DNA of 64,000 nucleotides from Paracamarosporium sp. OC-R06-R3 (taxonomy: Eukaryota > Ascomycota > Dothideomycetes > Pleosporales > Didymosphaeriaceae): positions 186,001 to 250,000 of the forward strand of contig JACVRA010000248.1 of NCBI GenBank assembly GCA_019828545.1. The letters are read 5' to 3'. The translations under genes and the position numbers were made by a program. Each line of letters begins with the position of its first letter. The stretch's first letter is position 1. Below are positions 1-10,913 of the stretch, in pieces. The notes below the pieces were generated by a model. The model made no database searches. It saw only the letters and a program-made list of their open reading frames with translations, and was not told the DNA's origin.

Positions 1-684
1 ACCACGCTGAGTGAACAGCAGTAATATTATGCGAATGACCATCTCTTTGTAGTCACCGCGCACTTGAACAGAGAAACAGCCGCGGCCACCACTGACCCTA
101 GGATTGGGCATCCGCTCGTAAAGTCACGAGGCCAAGCCGTACCGTGGCTGTGGTGGAACGTCAGGCTGAATCCGTTCGGTTTAGTGCCTGGTCCGTGCAT
201 TCACATCGTATTCGCTATTGTGCTCACCGGTCGGGTTAAAGCCGCAGACCGAGAGCATTGTTCAAATAGTCGAAACACAATGTAAAAGTGGCTGTATAAG
301 AAGAGCTGGGTGCCTCAGCTGAAGATGTCATCGAAGTTTGTCGTTTGCTTCACTTACGGAATTGAGTGATTGCCTAGCAGCATAGCCGTACCAACAAACG
401 GTTCCAAGGTTTATAGTGAGCACATCCGCAACAGTTTTGCGGTACCCATACTTCAGTTTCAACTTCGACGTCATCTTTGGACGCATCTCTTTTCGGTCTT
501 CGTTGGTGGTCTAGTCCCAACAATACCCGTCACACTTGATCCTCAACTAAGCCACAACAAAACTACACTTGGCTCTTTAACTACTACCTGATAGCCTAAA
601 GTCCTCTTATAAAGAGCAACTCAGCATTGTTATCCCAAGCGCTCCTCGTATTACGACTTTCTACATCTCAACTAAACCGTCAAG
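1..684. other. 5' intergenic region, no gene seen
   Basis: Only short open frames without recognisable protein character are present. The last 80 bases look like the core promoter and leader of the flotillin gene that starts at 685, including a TATAAA and a pyrimidine-rich stretch ending in the CAAG start context. Confidence 0.6.
608..613 (+). promoter_or_regulatory. TATA box upstream of the flotillin gene
   Basis: TATAAA lies 72 bases before the ATG at 685. Spacing and the CT-rich leader between them fit a fungal core promoter. This is inference from motif and position only. Confidence 0.4.
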
Positions 685-2264
685 ATGGGCGTGTGGTACC
701 ATGTCGCGGAGCCAAACTCCTACCTCGTCATTACTGGCGCAGGCATCGATAAAGTGACAATCAAGAAGAAGGTGTGTTCTAACTACTCTAATATCACACA
801 TTCAACGCTAATCCGATGATCTAGGCATTTGTCATGCCCTTCCAAAAGGTTTCCAAAATCAGCATCACGCCATTTGACTTCTCCATGAATTTGACAGCTA
901 TGACGGTAGAAAAACTGAAGTTCTCATTGCCAGCAGTCTTTACCATTGGTCCTGAGGATTCTCTCGTCTCACTGGAGAAGTACGCCGTACTTCTCACCGG
1001 CGAGTCCGATGGTAGGCCTACAGCTTCCGCATCACAGGGCGCGGTCGCTGTTGCTGCGGGCAGGAACCATGTCCAGGATATTGTGAAGGGCATCATTGAG
1101 GGTGAGACGAGGAGTATCGTGAGTACGATGACCATGGAAGAACTATTCCGCGAGCGCAAGGTTTTCAAAGACAAGGTCATCCAGCAGGTGCAGTCGGAGC
1201 TGGATCAATTCGGTCTCTGCATCTACAACGCCAACGTCAAGGAGCTGCAAGACACTCCCGGATCAGAGTACTTTGCCTTCCTTTCACGCAAGGCTCACGA
1301 GGGTGCTCTTAACCAGGCCAAGGTCGATGTCGCAGACGCTCGTATGCGCGGTGAGGTCGGTGAATCTGAGAAACAGGGCAAGACCAAGCAAGAAGTCGCA
1401 AAGATCCACGCCGCGACTGCTGTCCTTGAAACCGAGCGTAAAGCAGAAAAGGCAGCTGCAGATGCCAAACTCACCAACAAGGAAATCAGCATCCAGAAGG
1501 ACCTCAATCTCGCGCGCATCGAAGCGAAGCGCGATGCCGAACGCCGCGATGCAGAGCTCAACACCGAAGTCGAGAAGAAGAAAGCCCTCATGGAGCTCGA
1601 ACGCCTACGTGCCACTACCGTCACCCAAGCTACCATTGCGAAGGAGTCTTCTCAGCAAAAAGCAGATGCTGAGCTGTACAAGGAACAGAAGTCTGCGGAG
1701 GGTAAGAAATACAGCGAGGAGGCCGACGCTGAAGCCGCCGCCTTCCGCCAACTCAAAGAGTCTGAAGCGAACTTCCAAGTTAAAGAGCGTGAGGCCGAAG
1801 CCAATTTTCTTGTGTCTAAGCGTGCTGCGGAAGCAGAATATTACCGTGCCGAGCGCGAGGCCCAGGCTCACCTCATCAGGCAGCAGCGCGAGGCAGAGGG
1901 TCTCTCTGCCATGGCAAAGGCCTATGGCGACATGGCAAATGTGCTCGGTGGACCCCAGGGTCTCATGCAGTACCTCATGCTGCAGAACAACACGTACGAG
2001 CGGCTGGCAAATGCTAACGCTGAGGCTATTCGTGGTCTGCAGCCCAAGATCAACGTCTGGAACACCGGTGCGCAGGGCGATGGTGCGGTTGCGGATCCTA
2101 CGGCCCCGATCAGGAACCTCTTCCAGAGCTTGCCGCCGTTATTGAGCACGATTCATGATCAGACCGGGATGCAGCCACCCAGTTGGTTGGCGCAAATGCC
2201 GCAGGGCAACGGAGTGAAGGGACAGAGGAGGGAGTTAAGGAACGGCAGCGAGGTATCGGAATAA
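685..2264 (+). CDS. Flotillin/reggie-like SPFH protein
   Basis: Membrane-microdomain scaffold protein of the flotillin type. Two exons, 685..771 and 825..2264, with a 53-base intron (GTGTGT...CTAG), give 508 residues. The start MGVWYHVAEP is the usual fungal flotillin beginning, and the short first exon is needed to reach it. Residues about 10-190 form the SPFH/Band 7 region. Residues about 200-400 are a long Glu/Ala/Lys-rich heptad-like coiled coil with repeated AEREAQ-type segments, followed by a C-terminal tail containing GGPQGLMQYLMLQN. Length fits fungal flotillins. There is no signal peptide or clear transmembrane helix, as expected for a protein held at the inner membrane face by acylation and hairpin insertion. 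Fungal members are associated with plasma-membrane or septal microdomains; that role is family knowledge, not visible here. Confidence 0.93.
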
Positions 2265-2667
2265 GAGAGTACATTTTTCGAAAGGGGCAGACATCCACAA
2301 CGGTCAATGTTACAAACGATGATCATTTCATCAACTATTTCTTTTGTCTTGCATTCAGTCGGTGGGGATACCCAGTAAGTTAGCGTCCTCCATCGAGTTA
2401 TTCGTTGGGAAGTGTTCAGATCGTACGATTGACCTTTTTGTTTCTTTCGCTGTCCTTGTACGTTTTATAGATTGCAATTTGATGTACCACTAGGTTTAGA
2501 AGAGAAATTGATACGTTTAGTCAATATTGCTGTAACCCATGAAATTTACCACAACTCAGACAAAAGTCTAGATCGCTGCTAAATGTTGTACATGTTTCTT
2601 ATCTATTAAATATGGAAGATGGGGTAATTGGGTCCTCGCGATCGTGATCCAGTCGTGATTTCCTCTC
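2265..2667. other. Convergent intergenic region
   Basis: AT-rich 3' flank shared by the flotillin gene and the convergently transcribed metalloprotease-like gene. Nothing further is recognised. Confidence 0.5.
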
Positions 2668-4128
2668 TTAGTGGTGGATAGGGATTTGGTATTGGTGGCC
2701 GTTGTGGCCGCAATGCTCGAGGTAGTAAAACTCTGTCGCTCAAGTCAGAATTGTAATATCTATCCACAGATTTCTAGCGCCTACCAAATGCGGATGCCGC
2801 AATGCTTTCAGCATTCCTGTACGGTGGTGCAACATGAGGGGGTTTTACCACGGTCCCGTGCCACATGTCACCAAGCTCACGCGCCTTTGGCAAGTAAGCT
2901 CCTTGAAGAACTTCAATTGTACCACGAGCACTGTCTCTGATGATTGTTAGTAAGCGTAATCCAGCACTCGGACAGTCCGCGGGTTGAAAAAGGAAAACTC
3001 ACTCCGCAACTCCTAATCCGGACAATCTCCCGACAGCATCGAGATGAGTGAGTTCGTGCAAGAACGACATGCCCATTGTTTCGAGATGCGAGAAGATGGT
3101 GTCTCTAGCACATAAACCCTCATTTCTGCCTCCTCCTCTAATTGGTCGACCAGTAGAGGTAGTTGCCGAGCTTTCTACCTTTCGTAGGTTAAGCTTTGCT
3201 AGGGTTTTGAGGCCGAAAAATTTAGGACAGAGGTGAATAGCTCGTAGCTCTTCTTTCTTATTGGATGGCGACGGAGATTTCGATTTCGGGTTGGTTTTAG
3301 GGTTCTTTTTCTTGCGCTTTTCTTCGTCGCTGTTCTCGCTACTGCTCGAGTCCTTTGGTCTCTTTCCCTTTCCTTTGTCGGTGGTCTGATGGTTTGGTCT
3401 ATGAGCTAGGGAATGGCTCTTACTCCTGCCCCTGCCGGATCTTTTGACAAATCTCTCTACTTCTTCATCGTATACATCTTCGTCGTATGCATCTTCACCT
3501 TCACTACGAGCGACATGCTCACCATGGTCGCCTCCTTTTGCCGCGATCTTGTTCTTCTTCTTCCTCTCTTTGTTCTTCCTATTCTTGTGTGCCTTCTTTT
3601 TGTTCACAAAGGCAACAGGAAGCGAATCAGCCCATGCCACCGATCCCCTAGCACAGTGGATATTCGTTTTTGGCTCGCACACGATTCGAAACTCGTACGG
3701 GCGGTTGTTATCTGTAACATGCGAAGTAGTCTTCCATAGTGCCTTGACAAATTTGGTGTCTTGTTTGAGGCCTTTACCATTTAGGCGGAAGTAATTTGTC
3801 CATCTGTTGAATCTGTTAAAGAAAATATATTGTTCCTGAAATATCTAAGCTTACGCAGAACTCGCCGAATCGTAGTGGGTACCCGCGAATGTTGCCAGCG
3901 TATGGACGTCATGCAGCGCAGCATTGAGCTGACTGAGGTGAAGTTGGCAGTCAACAGTAGGAATATTGCCAATAGCATGGGGCCCAGTCGCAGCATTTTT
4001 TTTTTGGCTCCCGATTTGCTGCTCTCGGCATGGCTGCTCCCGGCAGAACCATGGCCACTCGGCAGGGCAGTTGTACGAAGGGCCAATGCCAGAAGTAGAG
4101 CTCCGGTTAGCAGATCTTTAAATTGCAT
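2668..4128 (-). CDS. Secreted M35-like (HExxH) zincin with a charged insertion; apparent 1-base frameshift
   Basis: Reads as a secreted zinc metallopeptidase of the lysine-specific endopeptidase/deuterolysin kind (M35/aspzincin is the nearest family I can name). Exons 4128..3855, 3812..3003, 2936..2785 and 2732..2668 total 1301 nt, one base short of a multiple of three. Exon 1 starts with a signal peptide (MQFKDLLTGALLLALALRTT), then a run of ten A (minus strand, about 4005..3996). Upstream of the run the signal-peptide frame is open. Downstream, the next frame carries the family-like sequence that splices cleanly into exon 2. Exon 2 holds NRWTNYFRLNG, a roughly 120-residue Lys/Arg/Ser/Glu-rich insertion, LCPKFF, and the zinc motif HELTHLD (about residue 344). 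Exons 3-4 give NAESIAASAFEFYY and stop. With one more A the protein would be about 433 residues. Either sequencing error or a true lesion is possible. Confidence 0.75.
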
Positions 4129-5177
4129 TCTAAAAGAGTTCACGAAACGAGTGTAGAGAAGTGAAGTAAAGAACGGAGGTTCCACAACAGCGTAGTTTTA
4201 AAAACGAAGGGATGCCTTCTCCGAAGACCAACGGTTGCTCTATAGACGGAAAATGCAAGGACAGATGTTTCCTTGCAAATATATAAGCAGGGCATTTCGC
4301 AATTTGCACTCTGTGTAAGACATCTATGGATTGTACATGATGCCAGGACTGTCAGCCGGACTCACTGCCACCAGAAGGCAATTGATCACGCCAGCAATGT
4401 CCGGTTTCTGTACAACAACGCAGTCGCAGGTATTCCGGCCGTCGCGTACTTCACCAAACAGAACAACATTACTGCCGTCCCGTTCTCTTAAAAATCGCCT
4501 CTAACAAGCGTACAACGCTTATACCTCGTAGGGTAACTTAAGGTGCGGAACACTATTGGAACAAGATCTTGTTCACTAGTACCCATATACAACCTACATA
4601 TACGTAATGGTAACTTTGGGCTATGTTTCAGATAATTCCATTGATTGTTCCGTTCTGTTCATCTTTGTGGCTGGCCGGATGTTCAAAAAACCACCGGAGG
4701 TTAAGCTTCCAAGGTCCCGTTTCGGGCTTGCCGCCGCTCACGAACCAAATGAGGTATTCTTGACTCCTGACTGGTTCGGACTTCGAAACAGTAAGCGGTA
4801 AGATCTACGCCCCATGCGTGATAGCCGCAGCCTTTGCGAAAATTCTTGTTGAATAAGGTCAGTGTATTTTCCCCGCAAGTGACTTCGTGTCAGCAGGACT
4901 CCCTTCGGCTTTCATGCGACCACACCGCATTAAGGCAAAACAATGTGTGCAACGTTTGGTTTCGTGCGAAGGAATTTCTCAAGGATACCGTGTATCTGGT
5001 CGGACTCTTGGCGCAGTAAGCCGCCATGTAGTAGGTGTCTCGCTTAAACCTATTAGAGCCCTGTTGCTTCTGGTACGGGTATTCTGACCTAATCAGCAGC
5101 CTGACCAATAAATTAGCCCATTAATCTGAACATTCAACCATCTTCTCCACTGTATCATCACGCGCGACGAGATCAAG
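4129..5177. other. Intergenic, no supported gene
   Basis: Short frames only, none with recognisable domains or splice-consistent extension. It contains the promoter side of the minus-strand zincin gene (an A/T-rich TATATA near 4278) and the leader of the plus-strand gene at 5178. Confidence 0.5.
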
Positions 5178-5906
5178 ATGACCGCACAAGGACTGAACCA
5201 GCCTAGATCTCCTACTTCCAAAGCCACCATCACTCTCAGGCTCTCTGTTTCCTCGCCTACTCTAGCACGTAAGCCGCTAGCTTCCTCTCCACCATTCTCA
5301 GTGATAGTTACCGCTACCGTCACTGCCTCTAGCCGCCCATCATGCCCCGTTACGATTAACGCCTTCAATACACCACTTTCCCCAGACCTCGAACCGGAAG
5401 GCTTTGATTGTTTCAACCTTGGGTACCTGTCTTTACGCCGTACTCATCCTATTTCCTGCAATGTCCCTCTTGGGCTATTCTATCCAAACTACGGCATGGA
5501 TCATAGCCCGCCACATGCAGACATCCGTGAACACATCATGGTCACCCTTGTCACAATTCCCTCGTTAGAGTCTGGAGAGTCGCTCGAGGTACGACATGAG
5601 CTTAGTTGGGAACGCATTGTGAAAGATGGAAAGCTGGATGAATCATGGGAGAGCGAAGAGTGGGAGGTGGATTTTGCACCGCGTGCCTCGCGCATTTTTT
5701 TGGACTGGTGGTGCTGGGGTGACGTGGGTAAGGGCGGAGATCTAGAAAATAAGCTACTATTAGGGTGGGAGAACGGAGGATCTAATTATGGGGAGGTAGA
5801 ACCGACGAAGGAGCTTTTAGAGGGCGGTGCAGTGGTTAGCGAAGGTTCATCTGGTATAAGGTTGAAATGTGAGGGGGGGAAAGTAACATTTGTGATTGAG
5901 GGCTAG
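5178..5906 (+). CDS. Hypothetical protein, intronless
   Basis: One uninterrupted 242-residue frame starting at ATG in the context AAGATGACC. Family not recognised. The N-terminal third is Ser/Thr/Pro-rich with a beta-like pattern (ITLRLSVSSPTL, FSVIVTATVTASS). The middle has FNLGYLSLRRTHPISCNVPLG, and the C-terminal half is Trp- and Glu-rich (SWESEEWEVDFAPR, DWWCWGDVGKGG). No signal peptide, membrane helix or repeat is seen. Codon use looks normal and the frame has no lesion, so it is likely a real lineage-restricted gene. Confidence 0.7.
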   Translation: MTAQGLNQPRSPTSKATITLRLSVSSPTLARKPLASSPPFSVIVTATVTASSRPSCPVTINAFNTPLSPDLEPEGFDCFNLGYLSLRRTHPISCNVPLGLFYPNYGMDHSPPHADIREHIMVTLVTIPSLESGESLEVRHELSWERIVKDGKLDESWESEEWEVDFAPRASRIFLDWWCWGDVGKGGDLENKLLLGWENGGSNYGEVEPTKELLEGGAVVSEGSSGIRLKCEGGKVTFVIEG

Positions 5907-6190
5907 GTGGATTTCTTATTTGTTGGAATCCCTCCCAGCATCACAACTATCACGGATAATTTAGCTTGATAGTTCAAACAGCTAATGTAATGAGACTGGA
6001 CTGTGTAAGGAGATCTCGTTTGTGTGTGTTCGAGGATGTGTTTTTGATGTCGCGAGATGGAAAGTGACATTTTAGCTAACATAGTACAGAGTTGGCTGCG
6101 GCATTATAGCGGAATTATATCTTAGAAGTAATATGCAGAGGCTCGTAGGGTAAGTCGATGACTCAATGCTAAAATCGAGCCACGCCTTTC
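5907..6190. other. Intergenic, AT-rich
   Basis: The 3' flank of the 5178 gene and of the decayed receptor gene. No coding or RNA signal is seen. Confidence 0.4.
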
Positions 6191-7302
6191 CTAATTGGTT
6201 TCATGCAGGTCTAGTTCAGACTCCACAATAGTCGTATTCGGCCCTTCGCGATGGTTGCGCCAGATAAATGATCGAACTCCAGTGAAAGTGGCTGACGGCA
6301 TTGTGGGCATCTCAAGGTATTGCACCCTATCAGACCCCTTGTGCGAGTTCTTGATCGTATGTCGCTCTAAACATCGCATTTTTGGTAGCCATTTATTGAC
6401 AAAGGATGGTGTTTGGGGCGCACCATGATTATCGTCATTGCGGCTATGTCTGGCCACGAGGAGCGTACGAAATACCGTGAGAGATCCCATTATCACAGCA
6501 ATGCATGCCTCGGTTTCCTGCCAAAAGAATCTCCATACTGTATCAGGAACGCCTAAATTCCCTTAAAGGAAACCTGAAGCTCGGCAGATGCTGCAGATGA
6601 TCATGAAAACCGAAAGCCAGAGGAACGATGCAATACCGAATTTTGTAGAAGACTTCATCCGGGAATTTCGAAGGAGAATGAGCGGAATGCTGATGACTGG
6701 AAGCTGGTTAGTATACTACGTCATGTTGACTAGAAAGATGATCAGGGCATGGATGCTTACTCATAAGATCAGAGATAATATCTAAAAGACATATGATGAC
6801 CGTAAAAATGAGCACTGGTTTATGCCATCTATCACTGAGCGTTGCAGACGGTCCCCGATCGTAGTTGTTGAAATAGAAGCCTTCGGTGGCTCGCTGCATA
6901 TGCAGCAACAGTAAAGATCAGGCAGATCCAGTAATAAATGGTCAATTCGCGTAGATGGCTAATGAGAGGCTTGAGAAAAGCAAAGAAGTAGAATTTCACA
7001 CCAAACACAGCAGTCCATCCCAGAAATGCGAACTTGTTGCGATGTCTGTCATTAACCTTGAGCGAGTCCATCTAGGGAACAATAGCGGTGGTCCTCAAAA
7101 GCTCTGGAGATAAAAATATCGCGTTCATAATGTAGAACAACACATTATGCCGAAACGCTGTGATCGTTGCGCCGATGAGTGCTCCAACAGCTATGAGCAA
7201 GATGCAATCGTCCAAGAGCACTTTTCGGCGAGTGTGAAGGCGTATCCAAAGCCTACCAAGAAAACAGGATATTGCTAGACCAAATAGGATACCCGATAAA
7301 AC
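6191..7302 (-). pseudogene. Decayed PTH11-type (rhodopsin-domain) integral membrane receptor
   Basis: Translating the minus strand gives successive pieces of a fungal seven-helix rhodopsin-domain protein. A first helix pair ends in RRKVLLDDCILLIAVGAL (the DD motif after the second helix). Then come FLGWTAVFGVKFYFFAFLKP and YYWICLIFTVAAYA, then in another frame ICLLDIISDLM. Across a plausible intron (GTAAGC...TTCCAG) follow ISIPLILL and FGIASFLWLSVFMII, and finally WQETEACIAVIMGSLTVFRT. Lesions: an in-frame TAG after TTAIVP, a one-base shift between TVAAYA and ATEGFY, and a TAA after RASGFL. The order and spacing of helices are preserved, so this is an old gene rather than chance. Intact relatives act as plasma-membrane sensors. 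Confidence 0.72.
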
Positions 7303-8871
7303 CTATTCAACTGGCTCAGAACTGCAGCTAATTTGAAATAGCGACGTACTCGCAAGGTAGAGCGATGGATGCGTCCCGTATGAGAAACCTTCCATTCAAA
7401 CTCTTGTGCTGACAAGGGCACCAACTCAATATCTCCAAAGGGATTCCCTATGATAAGATTACTACTTCAGACGAAGGAATATCTTATGAGAAAGGTAGCA
7501 TTAACTAGGATAGCGGAGGCTTAAATGTTCGAAGATATGAATTCAGCGTGACAGATTCAGAGATACCAATGTGAGAGGGAGACATCTTGCGCCGTACGTT
7601 ACACAAGCATCAGCCATAATTTGCAGGTCGTCGCCGATGTCGATCCGGACCCCGAAGATGACGTCTGGTGTATATTAACACCCGCGAATGGGTGGCACAG
7701 CCAACACACATTCTATCGGTTGTCAATATCGAACTTCAAAATAAACCTCCACATTCCCAGAATCTAGATCTCAACCACAAGCACAATGAGCGCCATTGAT
7801 AGAAGTTTTAGTCGCTGTACTTCTGCGAAGAGATGCTACGCGCTAGCTAGCTAGAACTGGAGCGTAAAGCAGCGTTAGATACAAGAGCTGCGCGTGGCAC
7901 AAGGGCGGTCCCCAGTTTTCCAGATTTAGCAGCATTTTACCTCGTGTTCCTGTCTTGGTAGATTCAATGCCCAACCACTACACCTGCCGGGAAGTAATCT
8001 CCATTGATAATAGCCCCGCCAGGAAGATCAAGTTGTTGTTGGGCCAAGTTTAGACCCGGCGACTTGGCTTTAGGCTCCGAAGTGGAGCTAAACACCAAAC
8101 ATTTTGTAGTTACTAATCTTGTAGCTTTATATAGTTCTACTCGTCAACAGTCCCCCTTAGAGTCATTGCAAATGTATAGTTTGGTGAGGATAGCGAGGAG
8201 TCATGCCTTAACAATTAATAGAGAAGTCGAATATTTATGCGGACTACAGAGCCTTATAATCTCTAGTTTATAAGATAGAGTCGCAACGCCTTTGATCAAC
8301 TGCTCCTAACGCTGAAGATAATTAAAGTAGCAACAGCTACCTAAGCAAGTTCTATATAGTGCTTTAAAGCCTATATAGTTGCTAACCTATGCAATAGACT
8401 ACAAGATCGTTAATCTTACGATGCAATTAGAATTCCTAGCCTACGATTACTACAGCGAGAAGCCTAGCTATCTTAATACATTTGAATACTTCCACCTACC
8501 TAATGGTAACAACGATAAGGACAACGAGGTCCTTCTAAAAGTGTTTAACCTCTTTAATTTACAGAACATAGATGCACTCTTAGGCATAAATAAGAGTGTA
8601 TAGATTTAGGCTAAAGCAGCGCTCATTATCTTAAGCCATAACGGTATGTATATAGACCTTACAACGTCTCATTCTTACTAAATTAAATAGCGAAAGCCTG
8701 TGATAAAGAGATATACGATAAAGAGCAAAAGAAGCTAAAGGTTCTTATAGAGAAGAAGCTAGAGGATTATAACAAAAAGGATTAGGATTACTTCCGTGCG
8801 CTTCGTGATTGTTTTTGTAATGGGCAGCACTTTGCTGATATTGGATTGGATTACTCCCAGCGTGATAGAAT
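7303..8871. other. AT-rich decayed DNA with a possible orphan promoter
   Basis: No intact gene. Around 7660-7790 there is a gene-start-like stretch: TATATT, an A/C-rich leader, then CACAATGAGC with ATG at 7786, whose frame stops after 22 codons. From about 8280 to 8870 the DNA is very rich in TA dinucleotides and A/T, with short frames only, consistent with RIP-type decay of a repeat or transposon whose identity I cannot recover. Confidence 0.45.
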
Positions 8872-10283
8872 TCAAATAGAATAGAGTCTTGCGTTGTCAG
8901 TTGCGAGGCAAAAGACCCCGCCAGGAAGAACTTCACGGGGACATTCACTAGGTCCCGCGGGCGCTACGCGCAACGTTTCGTCGATGCATGGATATAGGTA
9001 CGCGCAGGAGGCTAGTTTTGGGCCGCTTACGATCTCATCAGAAGACTTGAATGTGCTGCGTATCTCGGCTACCAGCCGATCACAAGCCGCCTGGTTGCGT
9101 GACATATAGAACCATAGCTCGGCAAGGATGCTGGAACTGCTGTCGGATGCAGCGACCATAAGCATTGCGGCTTCGCCTTGTAGCGCGTTCTCGGAGTAAC
9201 GCTCGCCTGTCACAGGATCTCTTGCAGCACACAGAAAATGGAATATATCCATTCTGGTCTTTCCGTGTACTCGTTTTTCTTCTCGATTTGTATTCTCTTG
9301 AAGACGCTATCGTTGACGAATTTGAAGTATGTTTTGATCTCTTCGGGCACAATCAAATTGAGAAGGTAGTCAAGGCCTCTCGGTTTGGCCCATAGAAAGA
9401 GATGCAGAAAAGGAGATTGGAGAACCTGAACAGAGTTAAGACCATCGCTGCTGACATGGTTGGAAAGCTTACAGGGTAAAACGTTTGAGCATGCTCCATG
9501 ATTAGACGTGGCATCTTTTGGATTGGGTTCGGCCCTGGCTATTTGATGTTAAAAGATCGACCAAAACATAAGTCTCCCAATCTATCGAAGACAAGCCGGT
9601 CGTTCCAATCGGACATGTTACGTGTACCGGCCCATCCATTCCTAGCAGAGGCATCCTCATCAGTCACAAGCAGATCAGTCCATCTTTCCGTGTGTTCGGT
9701 CACAAAAGTTGCGGCATGTTTTGCCGTCTTCTCTGTGAACGCTTGGTTCAAGATCTTTCTCTTACGAGCATATGCCTCCGGATCGATAGTCAAAGCGGTG
9801 TTTGGCTCGACCGAGCTTTTCCAGGCTTCGTACGATTTAGCTCGCCGGACGTTAGCTTTAGCTCCATAGATATCTTTGTAGGCTTGCTAAGCGAGGAAGA
9901 GAATTTCGTTAGGATGGATGCGAATCTCATCTCCTGAAGCACGGTCAGGTTTCAAGCCACAAGGATCGAGAAGTAGGGACTACCTGCCATAAATATGATG
10001 GTTTCGCCAGATCCAAAGGTGGCGGTTGCCTTTCAGAGCATGGTAGAAATTCGGCAACTTAGAAAATTTGACGAGGAATGGACCGGGACAGTATGCTAAG
10101 GGATGGAAGAATACATCGTATATGAAATGCAGGGCAAGCTAAATTACTGACTATGAGCATGGAAATAGGGCAACTTGAGAATCGAGAAACTTACGTAGCC
10201 AAATAAGATGACAAAGAGAGAGAAGCCCAGTCCTGATTGACTATAATCGCTATGTCGGTGAGAGATTGAATGGTTGGAGTCAT
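8872..10283 (-). pseudogene. Truncated, frameshifted cytochrome P450
   Basis: Fragments in correct P450 order on the minus strand: a membrane-anchor region followed by FHPLAYCPGPFLVKFSKLP, GNRHLWIWRNHHIYG, an intron, IRIHPNEILFLA, QAYKDIYGAKANVRRAKSYE, AYARKRKILNQAF (helix C), FDRLGDLCFGRSF, FLWAKPRGLDYLLNLI, the I-helix region (AAMLMVAASDSSSSI) and helix K with the ExxR motif (IDETLR), ending near PREVLPGG. Lesions: in-frame TAG after FLA and after SFNIK, and a one-base shift just before MDIFHFLCAARDP. The PERF region and heme-binding cysteine loop are absent, and the homology stops where the AT-rich island begins. It most resembles the benzoate-4-monooxygenase/pisatin-demethylase-like P450s. 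It cannot encode a working enzyme. Confidence 0.82.
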
Positions 10284-10913
10284 ATTCACCTGGTAGGTGC
10301 TGGTTAGCAAGCTAAGGGAGGTAGACAAGTATCAAGGGATGATTAGAATTCCAGCGTTTGAGTTCAAGTATAGATATCAATTTTCGAGGTTCCGTTGGAC
10401 AAGGGGAATCGTGAAACTGCGCCACGTCGTGTTCAAGATGCTGTACCCCACTTGAAGAAAATCAACCGTCTGTATGCAATTAGAAAGGAATTCTGGTAAG
10501 TTGGGTTCCGTAAGCTCAGGCTATAAAAAAGCGTTGATTCCGCACTGCTAACAAGTCGTCTGCCAATGAAACGCAAGCCAAGGCATCGCCCGATGCAGTA
10601 ATACGGCGCAGCACTTGCAAACATTCAGAAAGTCCTTACCCTACACCGTTATAATCCTTGTGTAATTGCACATGTATATGAACAAGAGGTCCGTAAACGT
10701 TATGTGCCGCAAATCGTGCCGCCTGCAGGGCTGATGCTGTGCGGCTAAGTTAGGATACCGAGGTCGTAATTTACGTTAATCCAAATCACTACCACCTGTG
10801 TAAGCAGACTCACCAACTGTCTCAGCTCCTCCAATGTCTCGGTGTTTGGCCTAAGTCTCTACTCTGCTTTCGAGAGTAGAAGACTGAGCATCGCACGGTG
10901 CCGACGGCATTCT
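10284..10913. other. Intergenic between two pseudogenes
   Basis: AT-rich, short frames only. It probably contains the former divergent promoters of the P450 (minus) and the beta-lactamase-like gene (plus). Confidence 0.4.

Noticed and set aside
1273..2145. 290-codon plus-strand frame inside the flotillin gene
   Set aside because: Shadow of the flotillin coding sequence in another frame; Arg/Ser-rich composition comes from the Glu/Ala coiled-coil codons read out of frame.
3413..3794. Hydrophobic plus-strand frames of 108 and 116 codons opposite the zincin gene
   Set aside because: They are the antisense of the Lys/Glu-rich insertion, which reads as Phe/Leu/Ser; the minus strand has the splice-consistent gene.
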